This document shows, piece by piece, positions 55,589 to 64,000 of a stretch of 64,000 nt of DNA. The DNA is taken from the NCBI GenBank assembly GCA_005789565.1, contig SXXL01000006.1, positions 1-64,000 of the forward strand, given 5' to 3'. This DNA comes from Bacteroidota bacterium (GTDB lineage: Bacteria; Bacteroidota; Bacteroidia; Chitinophagales; Chitinophagaceae). The notes under the pieces are model-generated. The model made no database searches. It was not told where the DNA came from and was given only the letters and a program-made list of their open reading frames with translations. Positions within the stretch are counted from its first letter, which is position 1. The number at the start of each line of letters is the position of its first letter. Made by a program: the position numbers and the translations under genes.

Positions 55589-58441
55589 TTAAAATGACTT
55601 CTTCTCCAATTTCTCCGCCGGTGGATCTTTCGGGGTCTCTGGCATCTGAATGGCGATCATTCGGCCCTTGGATTTCAGCAGCACCGAAGCGGCCTTTTTG
55701 ACATCCGCCACCGAGAAGGCATTGTAGTATTTCTCGGCATTGACCACATATTCCGCACTTCGTTCGCCCCGTTTAATCTCCTGCAACACATCCAGCCAGT
55801 ATTCGTTCTTCTTCATATCCACCCGGTGCTTTTCGATCCAGGCCTTTTTGACTTTGAAAATATAGCCGGTGTCAACACCCGCTACGGCTAATTGCTGCAG
55901 TTGACTGCGGAAGGTGCTGACCAAGGTGTCGACCTTAGCCGGACCGCACGGCAATTGCAGGATGAACTGATAACTGCCGATCGGATACTTGCTTACTTCT
56001 ATCTGTGTGCCGCCACCGTAGATGCCTTGTATCTTCTCGCGCATCTCCTCGATGATCGTGATGTTCATCACCTCGCTCAGGCCGGCCAATTGCAATGCAG
56101 ACTTCTCGGAGTAGGGAATCTCTCCGTGGTATACTCCCAAGATAAGGCTCTTGTCTTCTTTCCCTTTTTTATAGCGGAAATCATTGACCCCGGAAAAGGG
56201 CCGAACCTTATTATCCGTGAACCGTGCTTTGCCTGTTGCGGGCAATCCAGCTACGTATTTTTCCAGCAACGCGCGAACCTGCACCTCGTCTAAACTGCCC
56301 ACCATTACGATGTGCAGGCCGGCTACATTTCCCAACCGCTCCCGATAGATCTCTTGTGTCCGGTTCAAGTCGATCTTGTCAAAATTCTCTGCCTTCGGCA
56401 CCGCTGTGGGGGCCAGGGGATTGCTCTCATATAGTACTTTATACAGCGTATCGATAAAAGCTACCTGCGGGTTGGCACTGAGCATGGCTACCTGTGCTTT
56501 ATTCCGGGTGATCACCGAGCGGAAAAGGCTGCTGTCTCTGCGGGGCTCCAGTACGGCCAAGTGCAGCAATTGGAACAATGTCTCGAGATCTTTTTTACTG
56601 CTGTTTCCGGAGAAGCCGGAATTGTATTGGGTGATGGAAGGATTCAGTACCACCGATTTACCGGCCATTGTTTTGCGCATGTCGGTTGGGCTGAACTGTC
56701 CGTATCCCATGCTCATCGCCATCATCGCGGCATTCTCGGCATTGTATTTATCGGCGAGGCCATATTCGGTCAGACCGCCCTCGCGGGTGGCTGAGAATAG
56801 GATCTGATCGTCCTTGAAATCGGTTTGCTTGAGGGTGACGGTTACGCCGTTGGACAATACCAATTCGGTGGTACCCAACACCGCATCTTTTTTGCTTCCC
56901 GTGATCTTACCCGATCGGGGAGGCGTTGACAATAGGTTCGCCGCGATCGCTTTCTCCTCATAGGGTTTGATCGAGAGATCATTGGCACGCGAGGTGGTTA
57001 CCATGCTCAGTAAGGCCGATTCGCTGGGTAACAATTGTTTTTCATCTTTTTCGGGTCCCGTGACGTACGTAAACAAATACGCATCGTTGCGGTAGTTATC
57101 GGTGATCGCATTCACCTCTTTGAGGCTGATGCCAGCCATCAGCGATTTGACGTATTCATATTCCGCATCGATCCCGGGAGCTGGTTCCTGATCGGTGAAG
57201 TGACGGATGTATTCGTCGGCATAATCGGCCGACTCGGTCTTGTCTCGGTTGTTCCATTGGCGCTCGTAAAACGTCAATGTATTTTTCTTGGCCCGCTCCA
57301 ATTCAGGCTCCGTGAATCCGTAACGCTTGATTCGTTCGATCTCGTTCAGCGTAGCCTGGATCCCTTTACCAATCTCCTGGGTACCGGTCGATCCGGATAC
57401 ACTGAAGGATTCGTAGCGCTTGGCATAGCTGTCGAAACCGGCCCCGGCAAAAATGAATGGTGGGTCTGCCTTTTGCGTCAGCTCCCGAAAGCGATTGTTG
57501 AGCATGCCCACATAGATACTTTGGATCAGGGTACTGCGGTAGGCACCGAGGGTCTGTACCGGTGCTTGCGGTTTGGCCGGGTATTGGATATTGAATTGAT
57601 AACCGGTAGCCTCTTTGTCGGTCACTACCATGGCTTTGTTGGCGGAATAGGGCGGTACGGCAGCGTATTCGCGGGGGCGGGGACTGGCCGGGTTGATCAA
57701 CTTCTCAAAATGTTTTTTGATGTATCGCAGGGCTTCCGCTTGGCTGATATCACCCACCACTACCACGGCCATCAGGTCGGGACGATACCAGTCGCGGTAA
57801 AACCTGCGAATGGCATCAGTAGGAAACTGACGGATGATGCTGTCGACCCCGATCGGAAGACGTTTAGCATATTTAGACCCCTTGAACAGCTCCGGATATA
57901 CTTTCTTGAACATCCGCTCCTCGCCGCTTTTCCCGAGGCGACTCTCTTCCAAAATGATCCCGCGCTCGCTGTTAATGTCATCATCCAAATACGTTACCTG
58001 ATGGGCCCAGTCTTCCAAGATCTGAAACCCTTTGTCAAGATTGCCGGGCTGATCGGTGGGAATGGGTAAGATGTAAACCGTCTCATCAAAACTGGTGTAC
58101 GCATTGAGGTCATTTCCGAATTCTACGCCAATGCTTTGCAGGTAGGAAACGATATCGTTCTTTTTAAAGTTTCGGGTACCGTTGAAGGCCATGTGTTCGG
58201 CCATGTGCGCGAGTCCTTGCTGATCATCGTCCTCCATGATCGATCCCACTTTCACCACCAGCCGCAGTTCAACCTTTTTTTCGGGTTTCTTGTTTTCGCG
58301 GATGTAGTAGGTCAGTCCGTTTTCCAATTTTCCACTTACGGCTTTCTGATCGAAGGGCAAGCGTGCATTCGGATCATACTGCGCCAGCAAACTTCCGGTA
58401 CAGTAAAGGGCGATCAGCAGTAAAAAGGAGAATTTTCTCAT
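55589..58441 (-). CDS. M16 (insulinase/pitrilysin) family zinc peptidase
   Basis: HMAEHMAFNGTRNF (HxxEH), ENGLTYYIRENKKPEKKVELRLVVKVGSIMED; two-domain 950 aa, signal peptide. Confidence 0.94.
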   Translation of the reverse strand: MRKFSFLLLIALYCTGSLLAQYDPNARLPFDQKAVSGKLENGLTYYIRENKKPEKKVELRLVVKVGSIMEDDDQQGLAHMAEHMAFNGTRNFKKNDIVSYLQSIGVEFGNDLNAYTSFDETVYILPIPTDQPGNLDKGFQILEDWAHQVTYLDDDINSERGIILEESRLGKSGEERMFKKVYPELFKGSKYAKRLPIGVDSIIRQFPTDAIRRFYRDWYRPDLMAVVVVGDISQAEALRYIKKHFEKLINPASPRPREYAAVPPYSANKAMVVTDKEATGYQFNIQYPAKPQAPVQTLGAYRSTLIQSIYVGMLNNRFRELTQKADPPFIFAGAGFDSYAKRYESFSVSGSTGTQEIGKGIQATLNEIERIKRYGFTEPELERAKKNTLTFYERQWNNRDKTESADYADEYIRHFTDQEPAPGIDAEYEYVKSLMAGISLKEVNAITDNYRNDAYLFTYVTGPEKDEKQLLPSESALLSMVTTSRANDLSIKPYEEKAIAANLLSTPPRSGKITGSKKDAVLGTTELVLSNGVTVTLKQTDFKDDQILFSATREGGLTEYGLADKYNAENAAMMAMSMGYGQFSPTDMRKTMAGKSVVLNPSITQYNSGFSGNSSKKDLETLFQLLHLAVLEPRRDSSLFRSVITRNKAQVAMLSANPQVAFIDTLYKVLYESNPLAPTAVPKAENFDKIDLNRTQEIYRERLGNVAGLHIVMVGSLDEVQVRALLEKYVAGLPATGKARFTDNKVRPFSGVNDFRYKKGKEDKSLILGVYHGEIPYSEKSALQLAGLSEVMNITIIEEMREKIQGIYGGGTQIEVSKYPIGSYQFILQLPCGPAKVDTLVSTFRSQLQQLAVAGVDTGYIFKVKKAWIEKHRVDMKKNEYWLDVLQEIKRGERSAEYVVNAEKYYNAFSVADVKKAASVLLKSKGRMIAIQMPETPKDPPAEKLEKKSF

Positions 58442-58461
58442 GGGGGGTTTTTTGTATGGGT

Positions 58462-58469
58462 CAAAGATA
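58462..58469 (-). promoter_or_regulatory. TAnnTTTG -7-like element for the M16 peptidase
   Basis: TATCTTTG on the minus strand upstream of the ATG. Confidence 0.5.
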
Positions 58470-58642
58470 CCCCCGCGGCGTCTCTCGGACGGCCCACGCT
58501 GTTTTGAAACTGTTAAAACTGCTTCATTGGGGGAAGATTTTCTCTAAATCGAAAATGGGTTCGTTAGCCTGAAACACATAAACGCTTAATGTTGCCCACT
58601 GTCCGACCTTGCGAGCCTTGGCGTAGGCTGGAGTCGAATGTT

Positions 58643-58691
58643 GTCCGCCGTCCGCGGTCGGCCGTCGGCGGACAGTCGGCGAAGCGGACTA
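58643..58691. repeat. Heptanucleotide array, GTCCGCN class
   Basis: GTCCGCC GTCCGCG GTCGGCC GTCGGCG GACAGTC GGCGAAG CGGACTA. Confidence 0.85.
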
Positions 58692-58702
58692 CTCAATTAC
58701 CC

Positions 58703-58710
58703 TAGTTTTG
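58703..58710 (+). promoter_or_regulatory. TAnnTTTG -7-like element for the DUF5686 gene
   Basis: TAGTTTTG, directly after the GTCCGCN array. Confidence 0.5.
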
Positions 58711-58725
58711 CAGGAGCGCAAATCT

Positions 58726-61185
58726 ATGATTCGGACATTCTTACTCGGCTGTTTTTTCTTGCTGGTCACGCCGGCACAAGCCGCCACGATACGGGGATTG
58801 GTGGCCGATGCGGAGGGTAAACCCCTGCCATACGCCTCGCTGTCGGTCGTGGGTACCAGCAAAGGCGTTGTGGCGAATAGCGAAGGCCGGTACGAACTCA
58901 CACTCCCGGCCGGCACTTATACCTTGCTCTGTCAATATGTGGGCTATGCCCCGCAGCGAAAAAGTATGACCGTGCTGCAAAGCGACCTGGTGGTGAATTT
59001 TGTGCTGGAGCGACAAGAATTGGTGATGCCCGATGTGGTGGTGAAGAAAGGGGAGGATCCTGCCAACGAGATCATCCGCAACACCATCGCCCGACAGTCA
59101 GCGAATCTCGACCGCACGCGGGCATACAGCTGTCAGGTCTATTCAAAAGGTCAGCTGCGGCTCCGATCCTATCCCAAAAAATTCTTGGGCGAAAAAGTTG
59201 ATTTTGAGGATGGCGACTCCAGCCAGAAAAAGATCATTTATCTCTCTGAAACCGTATCGCGATTCTCGGTCGATGGACCGGCCAAGCGAAAGGTCGAGGT
59301 CATTTCTTCCAAGGTGAGTGGCAGCAGCGATGGCTTCGGTCTCGCCGTACCGGATGCCTATAATCTCTATCAGAACAATGTGATGATCTCTACGCGGATC
59401 AATCCAAGGGGATTTGTCTCCCCCCTGGCCAACAATGCACTGGCCTTCTATCGATATAAACTCTTGGGAACTTTCTACGAGAATGGAAAGCCCATCAGTC
59501 GCATTCAAGTAACGCCCCGAAGAAAGCAGGAGCCGTTGTTCAGCGGGCAGATCACCATCGTGGAAGATGATTGGCAGTTGCATTCGGTCGACCTCACCCT
59601 CCTGCGCGAACAACAGATTGAATTGCTCGACACCCTTCAGCTTGTGCAACTGTATCAGCGATACGATCCGGGCGATTGGCTGGTGTCGAGTCAGGTACTC
59701 TACCCGGCAGCCAAGAAATTCGGGTTCGATGCCTACGGCAGTTTTGTGAATGTGTACACGGAGTATGACCTGCAGCCTACTTGGACCAAAAAATTCTTCG
59801 ATCGTACCCTGCTTCGTTACCTCGACAGTGCCAACCGTCGATCCGATGCCTATTGGGAAACGGCCCGCCCCGTTCCCCTGATGCTCGATGAAGGGCGGGA
59901 TTATGCCCAAAAAGACAGCCTGGAAAAGGCCCGAAAAGATCCGCGCTACCTCGATTCCCTCAACCGGGTCCGAAATAAATTCACCCTGTCCAAACTCATA
60001 CTAACCGGACAGCCACTTTATGCCAAAGGGGAGGTCTTCTCCGTTTCGATGAATCCGGTATTGGCACAGATCAATTTTAATCCTGCCGAAGGCTGGGTGG
60101 TCCAACCCGAGCTCTCTTGGCGACGCGATCTGGATAGCACCGGCTCCCGTCGTTCCCTCTCCGGTTCCGTTGCATTACGCTACGGATTTGGCAATCAGCG
60201 ATTCCATCCCCGCGCCAGCATCAACTATACTTTTGGATCCAAACTCTCTCGCTCCCTTTCCCTGGCGTTGGGCCGACAAGTGATTCAATACAATAATCAA
60301 AGTCCCATCGACGAACGCAACAACACGCTGGCCTGTTTGCTCTATGAACAAAATGTGATCAAGACCTATCAATCCACTTTCGCCCGTTTGGGTTTCAACA
60401 CCGGTATCGGGGCCGGGCTCTCTCTGAACACTTCGGTTCAGTATGCCGATCGGTCGCCACTGGATAATATCACCGACTATACCTGGCGAAACCGGGATAA
60501 CACATCCTACTCACCCAACTATCCGACCGAGATCGCCACCTCTAACATGGCACCGCATCAGGTTTTTTTGCTGACGGCGGGTCTTCGTTGGCAACCCGGC
60601 GCCCGCTACATCGAGTTGCCGCAACGAACCATCAACGTCGGGGGTAAGGCGCCTGTTTTCTCGGCTCAAATCACCCAGGCACTGCAAGGAATCGCCGGAA
60701 GTGACGCCTCCTTTACCAAATGGCGCTTGGAGATGACCGATCAATTCAATCTCAAACTAAAAGGTATTTTTCGCTACCGGATCGGTTTGGGCGGATTCCT
60801 GAACGATGACAACGTACCATTACCCGACTATACGCATTTCAATGCAAACAACTGGCCTTTTGGCACCAATACCCTGAACAGCTTTCTGCTGCTTCCGGCC
60901 TATCAACTCAGCAATACCGATCCATTGTACCGACTGGCCCATGCTGAATATAACCTGAGGGGATTTATCACCAATAAGATCCCGGGTATCAAAAAGCTGA
61001 ATATTTATTTGCTCGCCGGTTTGAATACCGTCTATGTCAGTGCCAACCAACGATATTTTGAATGGTATCTCGGAATCGACAATCTGTTCAAGATCGTTCG
61101 GCTCGATTATATTTTCTCCTATCTGCCCGGCCAGCCCATGCAATCAGCCCTTCGGTTCGGAGTGACGGATCGGTTGGTGCGGTAA
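58726..61185 (+). CDS. DUF5686-type outer membrane protein with carboxypeptidase-like regulatory domain
   Basis: IRGLVADAEGKPLPYASLSVVGTSKGVVANSEGRYELTLPAGTYTLLCQYVGYAPQ; PANEIIRNTIARQSANLDRTRAYSCQVYSKGQLRL; C-terminal beta-strand ending. Confidence 0.85.
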   Translation: MIRTFLLGCFFLLVTPAQAATIRGLVADAEGKPLPYASLSVVGTSKGVVANSEGRYELTLPAGTYTLLCQYVGYAPQRKSMTVLQSDLVVNFVLERQELVMPDVVVKKGEDPANEIIRNTIARQSANLDRTRAYSCQVYSKGQLRLRSYPKKFLGEKVDFEDGDSSQKKIIYLSETVSRFSVDGPAKRKVEVISSKVSGSSDGFGLAVPDAYNLYQNNVMISTRINPRGFVSPLANNALAFYRYKLLGTFYENGKPISRIQVTPRRKQEPLFSGQITIVEDDWQLHSVDLTLLREQQIELLDTLQLVQLYQRYDPGDWLVSSQVLYPAAKKFGFDAYGSFVNVYTEYDLQPTWTKKFFDRTLLRYLDSANRRSDAYWETARPVPLMLDEGRDYAQKDSLEKARKDPRYLDSLNRVRNKFTLSKLILTGQPLYAKGEVFSVSMNPVLAQINFNPAEGWVVQPELSWRRDLDSTGSRRSLSGSVALRYGFGNQRFHPRASINYTFGSKLSRSLSLALGRQVIQYNNQSPIDERNNTLACLLYEQNVIKTYQSTFARLGFNTGIGAGLSLNTSVQYADRSPLDNITDYTWRNRDNTSYSPNYPTEIATSNMAPHQVFLLTAGLRWQPGARYIELPQRTINVGGKAPVFSAQITQALQGIAGSDASFTKWRLEMTDQFNLKLKGIFRYRIGLGGFLNDDNVPLPDYTHFNANNWPFGTNTLNSFLLLPAYQLSNTDPLYRLAHAEYNLRGFITNKIPGIKKLNIYLLAGLNTVYVSANQRYFEWYLGIDNLFKIVRLDYIFSYLPGQPMQSALRFGVTDRLVR

Positions 61186-61187
61186 AG

Positions 61188-61209
61188 GTCCGCCGTCGGC
61201 CTGTGCGGC
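61188..61209. repeat. Short fragment of GTCCGCN-class array
   Basis: GTCCGCC GTCGGCC TGTGCGG just after the DUF5686 gene stop. Confidence 0.55.
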
Positions 61210-61461
61210 GATCGAATCAAATTTTTCGGCGATGCCAACTTGACCCGAACAACTGTTTAATTTTTTTCGAATACGGTATAGGCACTATTAGACAGTCATA
61301 TATGTAGTATATCTTTTTGTTATTCAATGGGGGAGGCATGGTTTGAGCAGCAGTCACAGAGGTGCTATCACTAATGTCTGATGTGGTTCGCTGTTCGTAG
61401 TGCGGAAAATTTGTACATTTATTTTAGTGATAAATCCAATTGGACCTCCAAAAAATACTGC

Positions 61462-62952
61462 ATGATGAAAAAATATTTTATTGCCGGGTTGCTGCTGTTT
61501 TTTGCTCTTGGCAGCACGGCTCAAAAATCCGACACGCTTTGCATTGTTCAAATTAACGACGTGTACGAGATTAGTGCCTTACAGAACGGGAAAGTGGGTG
61601 GATTGGCGCGTATTGCCACATACATCAAGTCTTGCCAGTCAAAATATCCAACCTATAGTGTACTCGCAGGTGATTTTTTAAGTCCCTCGGTTATGGGTAC
61701 GGCCGTAGTGGATGACGAAAGATTGAACGGCAAACAAATGGTGAATGGACTGAACGCTTTGGGGATCGACTTTGTCACTTTTGGAAACCATGAATTTGAT
61801 GTGGGAGAAACCGCCCTACAGAAAAGGATCAACGAGTCGAATTTTGAATGGATCAGCGCCAATGTATTTCGAAAAGAGGGAACCCCTTTTTACAAAGAGT
61901 TGAAGGGGGAGAAGAAGTATTTCCCTCGTCAAGTAGAAATATCTTCTACCAACGATCAATTTAAGGTTATACTATTTGGTCTCACGTTGCCCTCAAATAC
62001 TCCTCCCTACTCACGCTTTATATCCTACGACTCGGCCTTGCAGAATGTCTCTTTTCCCAAAAATAGCAAGCGCGCAATGGTCATCGGTTTGACACATTTA
62101 TCTGCAAAAGAAGATCTTGATCTTTTAGAGAAATATCCCTCGATTCAAATGGCGTTGGGCGGACATGAACACGATAATATGTTTTTGACCTCGTCGCACC
62201 AAACCCATGTAGCCAAAGCCGATGCCAACGGGAAGTCGCTCTATCGTCACCTGATCTATCGTGACCGATCAAAAAAATTGGTCGTAAAAAGTGAATTGAT
62301 CAAGATAGATGAAAGGATCTTACCTGACTCCACAGTAGCTGAAGTCGTTCGCGGCTGGGAAGAAAGAGTATATCGAGCTTTTCGGAAGATCGGATTAGAG
62401 CCTACGCGCGGGATCTGTAAGGTGACGGATACCTTGAGCGGGTTGGAGGCCTCTATTCGCTACGAGCAAAACAGTCTGGGGAAAGCGATCAATTTGGCAT
62501 TGTTGGACGATGAAAAAGCAGATGCCTCTTTTATCAATGCAGGTGCCATTCGGATCGACGATAACGTGACTGGACCCATCACTGAATTGGATGTAATCCG
62601 GATTATGCCCTTTGGAAATAAGATCGTGGAGGTAGAAATGAGAGGCGAGTTGCTGGACAAGATGATTCGGTCAAATGATTCTCGAAAAGGACTGGGTGGT
62701 TATTTGCAATTGGGCCGTACGATCTCCCGGAATGGGGATCAAGTTTTGATCAACGGAGTACCTATCGATCTGGTAAAATTATACCGTATACGGACAATTG
62801 AGTTTTTAATCTCCGGCAAGGAAATGCGGCTTGAGTATTTCAACGGTCAAAATCCATTGGTCGTTCGTGTCACGCCCCTTCTGAACGAGCAGAACGAACC
62901 CAAAGACCTGCGAATGGCATTCATTTCTACCTTGAAAAAGTTATACGAATAG
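61462..62952 (+). CDS. 5'-nucleotidase / bifunctional metallophosphatase family
   Basis: LCIVQINDVYEI, VLAGDFLSPSVMG, FVTFGNHEFDVGE, GGHEHDN; C-terminal 5_nucleotid_C-like INAGAIRID, RIMPFGNKIVEVEMRGELL. Confidence 0.9.
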   Translation: MMKKYFIAGLLLFFALGSTAQKSDTLCIVQINDVYEISALQNGKVGGLARIATYIKSCQSKYPTYSVLAGDFLSPSVMGTAVVDDERLNGKQMVNGLNALGIDFVTFGNHEFDVGETALQKRINESNFEWISANVFRKEGTPFYKELKGEKKYFPRQVEISSTNDQFKVILFGLTLPSNTPPYSRFISYDSALQNVSFPKNSKRAMVIGLTHLSAKEDLDLLEKYPSIQMALGGHEHDNMFLTSSHQTHVAKADANGKSLYRHLIYRDRSKKLVVKSELIKIDERILPDSTVAEVVRGWEERVYRAFRKIGLEPTRGICKVTDTLSGLEASIRYEQNSLGKAINLALLDDEKADASFINAGAIRIDDNVTGPITELDVIRIMPFGNKIVEVEMRGELLDKMIRSNDSRKGLGGYLQLGRTISRNGDQVLINGVPIDLVKLYRIRTIEFLISGKEMRLEYFNGQNPLVVRVTPLLNEQNEPKDLRMAFISTLKKLYE

Positions 62953-63000
62953 AAGCCACCGATGTGTGGAGTTTCGTGATGCAGGAGATGGGGATGAGAT

Positions 63001-63054
63001 AGTCCGCCGTCCGTCGTCCGCGGTCGGCCGTCGGCGGTCGGCGGTCGGCGGACT
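63001..63054. repeat. Heptanucleotide array, GTCCGCN class, palindromic ends AGTCCGCC...GGCGGACT
   Basis: GTCCGCC GTCCGTC GTCCGCG GTCGGCC GTCGGCG GTCGGCG GTCGGCG GACT. Confidence 0.93.
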
Positions 63055-63059
63055 TTCTC

Positions 63060-63067
63060 TAACTTTG
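63060..63067 (+). promoter_or_regulatory. TAnnTTTG -7-like element for the DUF2147 gene
   Basis: TAACTTTG, directly after the GTCCGCN array. Confidence 0.5.
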
Positions 63068-63089
63068 CAAAACCATATAAAACAGCGAT

Positions 63090-63551
63090 ATGAAGCTCTC
63101 GTACACTCTCCTCCTCACCTTACTCTTCGCTTTTACAGGAACAAACGTCCTGCAAGCCCAAACCGACAACCCCGATGCCATTGTAGGCGTTTGGAAGACG
63201 GGCGAAGGAAACGCTATGGTGCGCATCTATAAAAATGGAGAAAAATATCAAGGAAAGATCGTTTGGTTAAAGGAGCCCAATGATCCGGAAACCGGCAAGC
63301 CCAAGGTCGATAAGAACCATCCGGAGGAATCTGCCCGCACCCGTCCGATATTGGGATTGATCAATGTATGGGGATTCACCTACGCCGAGAAAAACGTTTG
63401 GGAAGAGGGCAACATCTATGATCCCAAAAACGGCAGCACCTATTCCTGCACGATCAAAATGTCGAACCCCAACAGCATCGATGTGCGTGGCTACATCGGA
63501 ATCTCATTGATCGGAAGAAGTGATACCTGGACCCGCCAAGTGGCCAAATAA
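63090..63551 (+). CDS. DUF2147 family exported protein
   Basis: IVGVWKTGEGNAMVRIYKNGEKYQGKIVWLKEPND...IYDPKNGSTYSCTIKM...DVRGYIGISLIGRSDTWTR. Confidence 0.88.
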   Translation: MKLSYTLLLTLLFAFTGTNVLQAQTDNPDAIVGVWKTGEGNAMVRIYKNGEKYQGKIVWLKEPNDPETGKPKVDKNHPEESARTRPILGLINVWGFTYAEKNVWEEGNIYDPKNGSTYSCTIKMSNPNSIDVRGYIGISLIGRSDTWTRQVAK

Positions 63552-63554
63552 CCA

Positions 63555-64000
63555 TCAGGGCGATACGAAATTCAGACTGAATCCCACGTACAAGGGATTG
63601 CCGAGCGCACTGGTAAAATAACGCTCACTCTTCGCCTTCCCATTGTACACGTTCATCCCATCAAAACGCCAGTTGTAACGCAGCCCGGCCTGTACATTCA
63701 TCCAGATAAAGCCGGATAGCTTCTTGTCCCACATGATCCGCGGCTTGAGCTCGCCGCGTTGCAGGAAAACGGTGCCGGTGGGACTATTCGCTACATCCAT
63801 CCAAAACTGATTGCCCTCCAATTCAAATCCCATCTGTACGATACTGGCCGTAGAGAAATTGTAACGCAAATGCCCGCGGGCCGGTAACAGGAGCTCCATA
63901 CCCCATTTGTCGTTAAAGGTTTTATTCCACAGCAATACGGGTACGTGTATGATCTGCCCCGCTCGATAAGTACGCGCCACACCCACTCCGATCATGTTCT
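63555..64000 (-). CDS. Outer membrane beta-barrel protein (DUF6268-like), N-terminus outside the window
   Basis: Alternating beta-strand pattern LRYNWRFDGMNVYNGKAKSERYFTSALGNPLYVGFSLNFVSP; open at window edge. Confidence 0.6.
   Translation of the reverse strand, partial: NMIGVGVARTYRAGQIIHVPVLLWNKTFNDKWGMELLLPARGHLRYNFSTASIVQMGFELEGNQFWMDVANSPTGTVFLQRGELKPRIMWDKKLSGFIWMNVQAGLRYNWRFDGMNVYNGKAKSERYFTSALGNPLYVGFSLNFVSP

Noticed and set aside
57035-58069. 344-aa plus-strand ORF opposite the M16 peptidase
   Set aside because: Antisense shadow ORF with no recognisable domain; the minus strand has HxxEH peptidase motifs.
1836-63054. Heptad arrays considered as a mobile element (MITE or IS remnants)
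   Set aside because: No transposase, no constant terminal inverted repeat across classes and no clear target-site duplications were seen; kept as a tandem-repeat family instead.
1-64000. tRNA and rRNA genes
   Set aside because: Nothing resembling a cloverleaf or rRNA core was noticed in the gaps; tRNAscan-SE/Infernal were not available, so absence is not proven.

Overview
The window looks like a Bacteroidota chromosome segment, probably Chitinophagaceae-like. Supporting signs are gldF/gldG, fused murF-alr, SusC/SusD with FecI/FecR, a T9SS-type C-terminal domain and many TAnnTTTG -7-like promoter motifs. It is densely packed with about 53 CDS. Most are housekeeping: copA-like ATPase (partial), tsaE, ald, lpxA, ileS, acpP-fabF-rnc, iscS-iscU-iscA, gldFG, murF-alr, lspA, fumC, gltX, tatD. 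Accessory parts are: (i) a haem-lipoprotein/OB-fold/YceI/DUF5777/SET/DUF4920 cluster at 6.1-10.1 kb; (ii) a FecI-FecR-SusC-SusD-esterase-symporter locus at 35.8-44.5 kb; (iii) a 1936-aa repeat adhesin at 44.6-50.4 kb; (iv) exported enzymes at 50.4-58.4 kb. I saw no rRNA, tRNA, CRISPR array or transposase. The best candidate for something undescribed is a dispersed family of degenerate 7-nt-period tandem arrays (GTTCGGA / GTCCGCN / GATGAAG / GTTTAGN classes). Many are arranged as two opposing arms that would fold into long hairpins. They often begin exactly at TAG stop codons, appear in at least ten intergenic gaps, and occur once in-frame inside gltX. They are absent from about 32.2 to 58.6 kb. 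Other notable items are an in-frame TAG splitting fumC, an exported glutamate-racemase homologue, a histone-H1-like tail on a DksA-family protein, and a symmetric divergent promoter at gltX. All calls come from reading the sequence and supplied ORFs; no searches were run.
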